This document shows positions 14,090 through 18,545 of a DNA stretch of 18,545 bases, piece after piece. The notes beneath the pieces are model-generated. The model had not been told where the DNA came from, did not search any database, and worked only from the letters and a program-made list of their open reading frames with translations. The stretch's first letter is position 1. Each line of letters opens with the position of its first letter. Origin of the DNA: Comamonas sp. Its GTDB lineage: Bacteria; Pseudomonadota; Gammaproteobacteria; Burkholderiales; Burkholderiaceae_C. Where the stretch lies: positions 1 to 18,545 of the forward strand of contig JAFAIY010000096.1 in the NCBI GenBank assembly GCA_019236485.1, written 5' to 3'. The position numbers were made by a program, and so were the translations under genes.

Positions 14090-15045
14090 GCGGCAGCCCC
14101 TTGCGTCTTCTCGATGACGTGCTTCATGCCGCGCTCGGTCAGCAGAAAGTCGAAATCGCACTTCCATCCGGCGTGCTCAGCAGAGCGGTAGCCACGGCCC
14201 ATCAGGAAGTCGTTCTCCCGAGCTCGATGGAAGTAGCCGCGCAGCCAAGTCATGGCCTCGTCGCCAGTGGTGGCCCGGGGCATTCCGTCCGATTTTTTGC
14301 TGGTCAAAACCCAGTTCCAGACCTTGCGCACGTCCTTGCGGCGCTTGTCCGTCGGAATCCGCACCCTGGGCAGCTCGGGCAGGATCTCGTGGTACAGGCC
14401 CACCACGGCGTCGAAATTGCAGCGCGGCAGCCCCTTTGCCCCGTCCGCCTCCCCTTTGCCTTCGGCACTGTCACCATCGGACTGCTTTTCGTCCGAAGAG
14501 AGTTTCTCGGCGCCTTTGCCGTCGGCGCTGCCGACAGAACCGTTAGGTTCTTTATTTAATTCCTGCTCCTGTTCCTGTTCTTGGCTTCGATGGGGCTTGC
14601 AAGGCCCTTCGCAAGCCCCTTCTATCCCCCTTGCCTTCGTCAGATGAAAAGCAGTGGCGTAGCGCTCGAAGAACTCGAGCAGGAAAGGGTTGTCAGGAAG
14701 GGATTCATAGTCCTTCTGGATGCCCTTGCAGCGCAGGTCCGTCGCCTTGAGCTCTGGCGCGACCTGGTAGCTGGCCATCTCGTGCACCCAGACAAATTCG
14801 GACTCCTCATCGTAGGAGCAGTAACCCGCTTCGATGCAGTACTGAAGCCCCTTCCTAGCCCCTTCTTCGCCCAGGCCGGTTTCGTGAGCCATGTACAAAA
14901 CGGGCTGCGCGAAGAGTCCGAGCATGTTGGAGCTCGGCGAGGTCATCAGGTACATGGCCACAACAAGCCCCTCCGGGTGCTTGCGAAGGGCCTTCATGGT
15001 CTTGCCATGCCACATCTTGGGAGCGACCTTGGCGTAATCACGCAT
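14086..15045 (-). CDS. Phage replication initiator/helicase-loader type protein
   Basis: Encodes 319 residues from ATG 15045, preceded by GGGAGG. The N-terminal domain (1-130, with VAPKMWHGKTMKALRKHPEG, VVAMYLMTSPSSNMLGLF and GYCSYDEESEFVWVHEMASY) resembles replication proteins of betaproteobacterial phages that bind origin DNA. A charged low-complexity linker follows (about 140-205, with QEQEQEQEL and three GKG/AKG-type units). The C-terminal domain (about 210-319, ending KCDFDFLLTERGMKHVIEK) is the kind that contacts the helicase. It directly precedes the DnaB gene with a four-base overlap, fitting an O-plus-helicase pair like lambda O and P22 gp12. The linker may contain the origin, as in lambda O, but its repeats are weak. 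Confidence 0.8.
   Translation of the reverse strand: MRDYAKVAPKMWHGKTMKALRKHPEGLVVAMYLMTSPSSNMLGLFAQPVLYMAHETGLGEEGARKGLQYCIEAGYCSYDEESEFVWVHEMASYQVAPELKATDLRCKGIQKDYESLPDNPFLLEFFERYATAFHLTKARGIEGACEGPCKPHRSQEQEQEQELNKEPNGSVGSADGKGAEKLSSDEKQSDGDSAEGKGEADGAKGLPRCNFDAVVGLYHEILPELPRVRIPTDKRRKDVRKVWNWVLTSKKSDGMPRATTGDEAMTWLRGYFHRARENDFLMGRGYRSAEHAGWKCDFDFLLTERGMKHVIEKTQGAAA
14433..14520. repeat. Three CCTTTGCC-centred repeats in the initiator linker (possible origin iterons)
   Basis: CCTTTGCC occurs at 14433-14440, 14453-14460 and 14513-14520; two copies extend into CCTTTGCC(T/G)TCGGC(A/G)CTG. They encode the GKG/AKG units of the linker. A hexanucleotide CCTGTT/CCTGCT tract follows at 14561-14580. 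In lambdoid phages the origin lies inside the initiator gene as iterons, so this region is the natural candidate, though a purely protein-level origin for the repeats is possible. Confidence 0.35.
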
Positions 15046-15352
15046 TGGGCATTCCTCCCACCGCCCGCTCCATCGCAGCGAGCCGTTCAGGGGAACGGGC
15101 AGCAATCAGCGCCTGCATGGCGTTCAAGTGGCCCTGGGCCTTGCTGCGGTGCTTGGCCTTGCCCGTGCGCTGGAAATCCAGCATCTGGGCGTGCATCAGC
15201 ATGCCCACGGCCTGGATTCGCAGCTCGAGCGCCTGGTCCAGCAGCGGCATGGCGTCGGGCACTTCAGCGAAGTGCACCACCAGCGCTGGCCGCGGTGCAG
15301 GTTTTTGATCGCCGGCGCTGATCACGCCGACACAGGTGATTTGGGTCTCCAT
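15038..15352 (-). CDS. Small early phage protein (104 aa), unknown function
   Basis: Encodes 104 residues from ATG 15352 with AGGAGT four bases upstream; it overlaps the initiator start by eight bases. Sequence includes METQITCVGVISAGDQKPAP, a helical centre ELRIQAVGMLMHAQMLDFQR and a basic TGKAKHRSKAQGHLNAMQAL segment. It looks like a helical, partly basic protein with no recognised domain. The overlap with the initiator and the good ribosome site show it belongs to the early operon, probably coupled to replication gene translation. Confidence 0.7.
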   Translation of the reverse strand: METQITCVGVISAGDQKPAPRPALVVHFAEVPDAMPLLDQALELRIQAVGMLMHAQMLDFQRTGKAKHRSKAQGHLNAMQALIAARSPERLAAMERAVGGMPNA

Positions 15353-15354
15353 GC

Positions 15355-15507
15355 CTACTCCTGACCCCGCCCTTCATAGGCGTGGGTGAAGGCCTGGCCC
15401 GCGGGCGACTCCATGGGCCACGGGCATGCCTGTTCAATGGGAGTGCCGGCCGCGCGCGCGTCGTGGGCCAGCTGCTGGATGCGTTCAAAGCTCACGACCT
15501 CAGACAT
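15355..15507 (-). CDS. Very small protein (50 aa), possibly ribosome-modulation-factor-like
   Basis: A 50-residue gene from ATG 15507, with AGGAG eight bases upstream, overlapping the previous gene's stop and ending two bases before the next start. The sequence starts MSEVVSFERIQQLAHDARAA; the second half, EQACPWPMESPAGQAFTHAY and EGRGQE, has the CP-x-P-x(2)-SP-x(2)-AF-x(2)-AY pattern seen in short phage and bacterial Rmf/CrpP-like proteins, which bind ribosomes or other targets. Conservation of the Cys-Pro and the aromatic spacing is suggestive only. Its fit inside the overlapping early operon is the stronger evidence that it is a real gene. Confidence 0.6.
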   Translation of the reverse strand: MSEVVSFERIQQLAHDARAAGTPIEQACPWPMESPAGQAFTHAYEGRGQE

Positions 15508-15781
15508 GGCGCTGCTCCTGCGAATCCTGGACCAGCGGATTGCTCGGAGCCAGAGCCACGGTCATAGTTGCCCTATGCCATTGAGCCAAAGCCCACGCCT
15601 CCAGGATTTCATTGATCACCAGATTCCGGCTCGCGCTCGGGTCCGTGTGTCGCGTGCGGTAGTTCACTTCCGCGTCGATCACATCCATGGTGAATTTGCG
15701 CACGCTGGCGCGAAGGTCCGTGCGCTCGAGCTCCGGATTGCGGCCGCGCGCGTAGGCCGTTTGTTGTTCATTCAGTGGCAT
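15500..15781 (-). CDS. Small early phage protein (93 aa), unknown function
   Basis: Encodes 93 residues from ATG 15781, with AAGGGCT upstream. The protein starts MPLNEQQTAYARGRNPELER, has a central acidic helix (FTMDVIDAEVNYRTR) and a Trp-containing helix (EILEAWALAQWHRATMTVAL). It looks globular and helical; no domain is recognised. Its stop overlaps the start of the 50-residue gene by eight bases. The next leftward gene upstream is the Cro-like one, about 480 bases away, and the gap carries plus-strand frames, so how this gene is transcribed is not clear from the sequence. Confidence 0.7.
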   Translation of the reverse strand: MPLNEQQTAYARGRNPELERTDLRASVRKFTMDVIDAEVNYRTRHTDPSASRNLVINEILEAWALAQWHRATMTVALAPSNPLVQDSQEQRHV

Positions 15782-15799
15782 TGGTCAGCCCTTTGGGAC

Positions 15800-15943
15800 G
15801 TGGACGAAGCCCAGGCCGACGATCTGGACCTGGGGCCGATGTGTCCGGAGGGACACCGGGCGGCATGGGATGAATGGCTTGCCGAATTCGCGCAGCGGCG
15901 CGGGCACAGCGAAAGGGTGGCCAAGGACACCTTCCTAGAATGA
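15800..15943 (+). CDS. Tentative small plus-strand gene (47 aa)
   Basis: From GTG 15800 the frame reads VDEAQADDLDLGPMCPEGHR then AAWDEWLAEFAQRRGHSERV and ends at 15943. The composition is protein-like (Trp, acidic helix), and the competing minus-strand frames over this stretch read unnaturally (Pro/Arg/Ser-rich). The ribosome site is poor, and a TTG at 15761 is another possible start, overlapping the minus-strand gene. It precedes the better-supported 15980-16219 gene in the same direction. Real existence is uncertain. Confidence 0.3.
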   Translation: MDEAQADDLDLGPMCPEGHRAAWDEWLAEFAQRRGHSERVAKDTFLE

Positions 15944-15979
15944 GGATTCCACTCATCACCCACAGGAAGGGCCTTGGCC

Positions 15980-16219
15980 ATGGAAAATCTGCCGCCACAA
16001 ATGAAAATGATTGCTTCGACGCAGGGCGATGTGCTTGCGCTGCAAGTGGCTATCAATGCGCTCATCGAAACACTTTCCCCAGCGCAGAGCGAAGCGTTCT
16101 TAGAAAACATCGATAGGCAGGCAGAGGCTGCACGGGCATCGTTACCGCCGTCGGTAATGCCGGAGGAGGCAATCCAGCGCTTCGAACTGGTCGTGAGGAC
16201 CATGCGGCCCACGCCGTAG
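15980..16219 (+). CDS. Small helical protein (79 aa) on the plus strand, converging on the Cro-like gene
   Basis: Encodes 79 residues from ATG 15980, with AGGAAGG about nine bases upstream (a TTG two codons earlier is an alternative). The protein (MENLPPQMKMIASTQGDVLA, a long amphipathic helix, then SPAQSEAFLENIDRQAEAAR and a short MPEEAIQRFELVVRTMRPTP tail) looks like a genuine two-helix protein. It is antisense to the leftward early transcript and ends 38 bases before the stop of the Cro-like gene. No family is recognised. Small genes in this place in other phages are often regulators; that is inference. A minus-strand frame at 16062-16265 competes for the same bases. Confidence 0.6.
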   Translation: MENLPPQMKMIASTQGDVLALQVAINALIETLSPAQSEAFLENIDRQAEAARASLPPSVMPEEAIQRFELVVRTMRPTP

Positions 16220-16265
16220 CCTTTTCATTGATCAGCGCTTCGTACTTAGTGCGCTGGTCAGCCAT
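16062..16265 (-). CDS. Doubtful minus-strand gene coupled to the Cro-like gene (67 aa)
   Basis: ATG 16265 overlaps the Cro-like stop by eight bases and has GAGGTG four bases upstream, an excellent coupled start. The first residues, MADQRTKYEALINEKATAWA, read like a real protein. From about residue 17 onward the frame is antisense to the 79-residue plus-strand gene and becomes Pro/Ser/Arg-rich. Either this is a real overlapping gene, or a gene whose 3' part was replaced by the plus-strand cassette, leaving only a true N-terminus. Confidence 0.3.
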   Translation of the reverse strand: MADQRTKYEALINEKATAWAAWSSRPVRSAGLPPPALPTAVTMPVQPLPAYRCFLRTLRSALGKVFR

Positions 16266-16524
16266 GGCCCACCTCGCCCGCTGCAGGTGCTTGCGACGAA
16301 GCCAGAGCCTGTGTCGACCTGAGATAAGCCCAGTCAACATCCGGCAGCATTTGCTCGCAGCGAATGCGTCCCTCGTTCATCTTCTCGAGAGTGATGCAGT
16401 GCTCTGCAGGCAGCGCTCTCTGGCCATCGCGCCAGAAGCAGACGGCCTGCACCGATACACCGCATTGGCGGGCGACCTTTGCTGGGCCGCCAGCATCTTG
16501 GATGGCTTGAGCAATTGAGTTCAT
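16258..16524 (-). CDS. Cro/YdaS-like DNA-binding regulator
   Basis: Encodes 88 residues from ATG 16524. The N-terminal helix-turn-helix (about 14-35: PAKVARQCGVSVQAVCFWRD) followed by GQRALPAEHCITLEKMNEGR and RCEQMLPDVDWAYLR is the classic pattern of small Cro/YdaS-type phage regulators. It is divergent from the S24 repressor and first in the leftward early operon, so it would play the Cro part, shutting off the repressor and favouring lytic growth. There is no Shine-Dalgarno sequence before this ATG, and the predicted promoter puts the transcription start at it, suggesting a leaderless mRNA. An in-frame ATG at 16569 would add 15 residues but lies upstream of that promoter's start. Confidence 0.85.
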   Translation of the reverse strand: MNSIAQAIQDAGGPAKVARQCGVSVQAVCFWRDGQRALPAEHCITLEKMNEGRIRCEQMLPDVDWAYLRSTQALASSQAPAAGEVGHG

Positions 16525-16531
16525 ACGGAAA

Positions 16532-16560
16532 ATTCTACAGTTGTAGATTGGATATTTCAA
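16532..16560 (-). promoter_or_regulatory. Leftward early promoter (PL/PR-like) for the Cro-like gene
   Basis: On the minus strand: -35 TTGAAA (16555-16560), a 17-base spacer, -10 TAGAAT (16532-16537). That is 5/6 and 4/6 to the sigma70 consensus with ideal spacing. The expected start falls at about 16524-16526, on the start codon of the Cro-like gene, which has no ribosome binding site. The inverted repeat at 16538-16566 covers the spacer and -35 box. Confidence 0.65.
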
Positions 16561-16566
16561 CAACTG
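16538..16566. promoter_or_regulatory. Operator-like inverted repeat over the leftward promoter
   Basis: CAGTTGT (16538-16544) and ACAACTG (16560-16566) are exact seven-base inverted arms with a 15-base spacer. A smaller inverted repeat, CTACA-GT-TGTAG, lies at 16535-16546. Both overlap the -35/spacer of the leftward promoter, where repressor binding would block transcription. Binding by either regulator is inferred. Confidence 0.5.
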
Positions 16567-16586
16567 CATTTGCCCGCATTCAACAA
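16556..16586. repeat. Paired TTCAACAA elements in the divergent control region
   Basis: TTCAACAA occurs at 16556-16563 and 16579-16586, 23 bases apart, close to two helical turns. The second is followed by ATGTTCAA, making the imperfect inverted pair TTCAACAA-ATGTTCAA. One copy covers the -35 of the leftward promoter, the other lies in the spacer of the rightward one, as expected for shared operators. Confidence 0.45.
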
Positions 16587-16598
16587 ATGTTCAATGAT
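16570..16598 (+). promoter_or_regulatory. Rightward repressor promoter (PRM-like)
   Basis: TTGCCC (16570-16575), a 17-base spacer and AATGAT (16593-16598) form a weak sigma70 match (4/6 and 4/6). Its start would be near 16605, within two bases of the repressor ATG at 16607, which has no Shine-Dalgarno sequence. A weak, leaderless maintenance promoter is the arrangement known for lambda cI. Confidence 0.45.
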
Positions 16599-16606
16599 CG
16601 ACAGCT

Positions 16607-17317
16607 ATGGCACTCGGCGCACGCATCCGTTACTACAGGGAAAAAGCAAACTTCACCTTGGAGCAGCTCTCCGAGCGCTCCGGTGTGGACGTAGGAACAA
16701 TTTCTGCTCTCGAAAATAGAGACAGCAGCAGGTCTAAGTTCGCCACGGCTATCGCCCAGGGCTTTGGCATGACCCTGGAAATGCTTGAGGACGAGTCTCA
16801 GGACTTGGATGTCGTTGCCCTGATGTCGGCGCCACGCCCACCCAGCGCCCCTACGCCTGTCGGTGTACCCTTGTCATCCCGAGATTTGCCCCCCGAGGGC
16901 TACGTCCGCCTCCCCGTGATGGCGGAAGCCTCTGCGGGGCCTGGCAGAGTTCCTCTGCTGGAAGCAATTCAACCCGTCGACGTGTTGGAGAGCTACATCC
17001 GTCAGAAGCTCAACGCCAACCCTCGCAACTTGAAGGTACTCACTGCTCGTGGTAGCAGCATGACAGGCGTGATCGAAGACGGCGACATCATGTTTGTGGA
17101 ACCCACCACCGAGTTCAACGATGACGGCATCTACATCCTCACGCTGGATGATCTGGTCCGCGTCAAACGCCTCAGCGTTTCAATGGCCACGGGCAATGTT
17201 CTGATCGAAAGCAATGACGGTCGAAAGACCGAGGAACTGCCACTGAAAGAAGTTCCGTATCGGCTGCATATTCAGGGGCGAGTTGTTGGTTCGTGGTCTC
17301 TGCGTAGCTTCGCTTGA
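16607..17317 (+). CDS. CI/LexA-type phage repressor with S24 peptidase domain
   Basis: Encodes 236 residues. Residues 1-60 hold an XRE-type helix-turn-helix (LGARIRYYREKANFTLEQLS, then GVDVGTISALENRDSSRS). A Pro-rich linker (about 75-100) leads to a C-terminal S24 serine peptidase domain: catalytic Ser at 151 in ARGSSMTG and Lys at 187 in LVRVKRLS. MAEASAGPGRV offers Ala110-Gly111 as the self-cleavage site. The protein would hold the prophage silent and cleave itself when RecA is activated by DNA damage, so the prophage should be SOS-inducible. It is divergent from the Cro-like gene and followed by the BstA-like gene in the same direction. All catalytic residues are present. The ATG lacks a ribosome site and is likely leaderless. 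Confidence 0.92.
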   Translation: MALGARIRYYREKANFTLEQLSERSGVDVGTISALENRDSSRSKFATAIAQGFGMTLEMLEDESQDLDVVALMSAPRPPSAPTPVGVPLSSRDLPPEGYVRLPVMAEASAGPGRVPLLEAIQPVDVLESYIRQKLNANPRNLKVLTARGSSMTGVIEDGDIMFVEPTTEFNDDGIYILTLDDLVRVKRLSVSMATGNVLIESNDGRKTEELPLKEVPYRLHIQGRVVGSWSLRSFA

Positions 17318-17355
17318 GCGACTACCTCCTGGTCAACTCAATGGATCCCGTTTAG

Positions 17356-17382
17356 TGGTTTTTAGGCCCACCCCGAAAACCA
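17356..17382. promoter_or_regulatory. Inverted repeat upstream of the BstA-like gene
   Basis: TGGTTTT (17356-17362) and AAAACCA (17376-17382) are exact seven-base arms around a GC-rich 13-base loop (TAGGCCCACCCCG). It lies in the 91-base gap between repressor and BstA-like gene. Lack of a strong T run argues against a clean terminator; attenuation of read-through or an anti-BstA-type DNA element are possible roles. Confidence 0.4.
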
Positions 17383-17408
17383 ATTTAATCAATGACTTAG
17401 GAGGAGAA

Positions 17409-18314
17409 ATGTCTAGTTTAGTCCCGGCCCAACAGCAACTTTTCCAGGTTGAAAGGCAAATAGAGTTTGACGGCGTAGAGATGGGCGTGCTTGAAAATGG
17501 CATGCCTTTTCTTTCAGAGTCAGGCCTTGCAAGGATGTGCGGCATCGATAGAAAGGTGCTCAATCGGCTGGCATCCAATTGGGATGATGAAAAGCATAAG
17601 CCTCGCGGGCGGCAAATAGGTCAGCTTTTAGAAGTTCTCAATTACTTCGAGCCTGCGCTTTTCCTGCGATGCGAGCATAACGGCTCTCCTACCAATGCAT
17701 ACACCGAACCGGTTTGCTTGGCGCTTCTAGAGTATTACGCATTTGAATCTGACGAGCCTCGCCCAGAAGCCCAAAGAGCATTTCGTACGCTTGCTCGTAC
17801 ATCTTTCAGAACCTTCATCTATAGGGCCGTTGGATACACCCCAGAACAAAAGGCTCTAGATAGCTGGAAACACTACCATGACCGCATCGACATGACTGCG
17901 AATAGTGTTCCAAATGGCTTTTTCGGGGTATTTCAAGAAATAGCTGTAATGATTGTGCCGATGATCAGGTCCGGCGTTTATGTGAGTGACCGCGTTGTGC
18001 CAGACATTTCGGTGGGCAAGGCCTGGAGCCAGTATTGGGAATCCCATGGCTGCACTGCAAAGTATGGCGAAAGAACTAGATACCCTCACTCATACCCAGA
18101 CTACTACCCACAATCTAAGTCAAACCCGCAGCCCTCATTTGCATACCCGATGAACGCCCTGGGGGAATTTAGAAATTGGCTTCAATCAAACTATGTGGCT
18201 ACGAAATTTCCGACTTACATTCTTGGCCAGGCGAAAAAGGGAACTATTGATAGTCAAACTGCAAAACTCACTTTAAGTGCGTTTGAAGTTTCTCAAATCG
18301 AGCTAAAAAAATAA
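17409..18314 (+). CDS. BstA-like prophage abortive-infection protein (probable)
   Basis: Encodes 301 residues from ATG 17409, preceded by a near-perfect AGGAGGAG site. The N-terminal part (14-56: VERQIEFDGVEMGVLENG, FLSESGLARMCGIDRKVLNR) looks like a DNA-binding helix-turn-helix/KilA-N-type domain. The remainder carries conserved-looking blocks: TNAYTEPVCLALLEYYAF (95-112), FRTFIYRAVGYTPEQKALDS (133-152), VVPDISVGKAWSQYW (196-210) and YYPQSKSNPQPSFAYP (232-247). BstA of Salmonella phage BTP1 is a prophage-encoded defence protein of similar size, with a predicted N-terminal DNA-binding domain, encoded just downstream of the repressor. The match here is from recognition and position; no alignment was run. 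GC is clearly lower than in the structural genes, suggesting transfer as a cassette. Confidence 0.6.
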   Translation: MSSLVPAQQQLFQVERQIEFDGVEMGVLENGMPFLSESGLARMCGIDRKVLNRLASNWDDEKHKPRGRQIGQLLEVLNYFEPALFLRCEHNGSPTNAYTEPVCLALLEYYAFESDEPRPEAQRAFRTLARTSFRTFIYRAVGYTPEQKALDSWKHYHDRIDMTANSVPNGFFGVFQEIAVMIVPMIRSGVYVSDRVVPDISVGKAWSQYWESHGCTAKYGERTRYPHSYPDYYPQSKSNPQPSFAYPMNALGEFRNWLQSNYVATKFPTYILGQAKKGTIDSQTAKLTLSAFEVSQIELKK

Positions 18315-18332
18315 GTTAATCAAGGTATTAAC
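18315..18332. repeat. Short inverted repeat between the BstA-like and DUF3223-like genes
   Basis: GTTAAT (18315-18320), CAAGGT, ATTAAC (18327-18332), directly after the stop codon. It is AT-rich and not followed by a T run, so it is more like a binding site than a terminator. Confidence 0.35.
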
Positions 18333-18372
18333 CCCTGTGCGGCAAACTATTTAGCTGAATTTAAGGAGAAAT

Positions 18373-18545
18373 ATGCCAAGAGGAAAACCTGTAGTCCTAA
18401 GTAACGGCAGAAATTGGAGCAAGAAGGGGGACGCCAAAGATCACTTCAAGAAAATGCTTCACAGATACGGGCCGGGAGATCGAGTGACAACTCAAGCTGA
18501 TCACGATGACCTGCTAGCACTAGTTACTGACTACGATGGCGTAGA
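18373..18545 (+). CDS. DUF3223-type protein, partial (runs off right edge)
   Basis: ATG 18373 follows AAGGAG by four bases and the frame is open to the window edge (57 codons). The start, MPRGKPVVLSNGRNWSKKGD, then HFKKMLHRYGPGDRV and DHDDLLALVTDYDGV, matches my knowledge of DUF3223 (a domain related to plant DCL proteins), where an N-terminal helix is followed by a G-D-V and a DHxDLLAL motif. DUF3223 proteins appear in bacteria and phages, with no firmly established biochemical role that I know of. It lies 58 bases behind the BstA-like gene and shares its low GC, so the two may form one accessory cassette controlled from the repressor side. The missing C-terminus limits confidence. Confidence 0.6.
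   Translation, partial: MPRGKPVVLSNGRNWSKKGDAKDHFKKMLHRYGPGDRVTTQADHDDLLALVTDYDGV

Noticed and set aside
14561..14584. Hexanucleotide CCTGTT tract as a phase-variable repeat
   Set aside because: Six-base units keep the reading frame (QEQEQEQ), so gain or loss would change only linker length, and the copy number is low.
15264..15488. 74-codon minus-strand frame
   Set aside because: Overlaps the 50-aa and 104-aa genes out of frame and is Arg/Pro/Ser-rich; both overlapped genes have good ribosome sites.
15768..16212. Minus-strand frames 15768-15998 and 15772-16212
   Set aside because: Unnatural Pro/Arg or Ser/Cys-rich composition and no ribosome sites; the plus strand is more protein-like here.
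1..18545. CRISPR arrays, tRNA or rRNA genes, insertion sequences, integrase, attachment sites
   Set aside because: No regularly spaced repeats, cloverleaf-like sequences, transposase or integrase frames were found by reading.

Overview
The window is part of a temperate double-stranded DNA phage or prophage. The host is most likely a Comamonadaceae-type betaproteobacterium (Comamonas, Delftia or Acidovorax relatives). That host call is an inference from high GC, strong G/C third-position use and general familiarity with the protein types; no host gene or attachment site is present to confirm it.

Layout. Nearly everything from about 16,500 down to base 1 is one leftward (minus-strand) gene train with many short overlaps at ATGA-type junctions. 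Read right to left it runs: a Cro/YdaS-like regulator (16258-16524); small early genes (15038-15781), including a 50-codon gene that may be a ribosome-modulation-factor-like protein; a replication initiator/helicase-loader type protein (14086-15045); a DnaB-type replicative helicase (12689-14089); a RuvC-like Holliday-junction resolvase (12170-12670); a tiny two-helix membrane protein; a DUF1367 protein; an unrecognised 152-aa protein; a winged-helix DNA-binding protein (10456-10998); then the packaging and head module: probable small terminase (9062-9769), large terminase (7620-9065), portal (5414-7618), a 72-aa protein, scaffold-like protein (4214-5113), N4-gp56-family major capsid protein (3153-4193), a 154-aa protein, a probable head-tail adaptor (1927-2586), and a virion-type protein that runs off the left edge (1-1261).

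Two lower-GC genes interrupt this train and look like cargo ('morons'): a plus-strand gene at 1363-1878 and a minus-strand gene at 9810-10412. Both encode small proteins with an N-terminal membrane anchor followed by a helical cytoplasmic part.

The right end is the immunity region. A LexA/CI-type S24 repressor (16607-17317) reads rightward, divergent from the Cro-like gene. The 82-base gap carries repeated TTCAACAA elements, a CAGTTGT/ACAACTG inverted repeat and two convincing sigma70-type promoters that place both transcription starts at or next to the start codons, with no ribosome binding site. Both switch genes are therefore predicted to be leaderless.

Behind the repressor is a lower-GC pair: a 301-aa protein that I identify, from memory of the family and from its position, as a BstA-like prophage abortive-infection protein (17409-18314), and a DUF3223-type protein (18373 to the window edge). 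This repressor-BstA-DUF3223 arrangement is the best candidate here for a defence or immunity system not fully described. Two small plus-strand genes (15800-15943, tentative, and 15980-16219) lie against the direction of the early operon and converge on the Cro-like gene.
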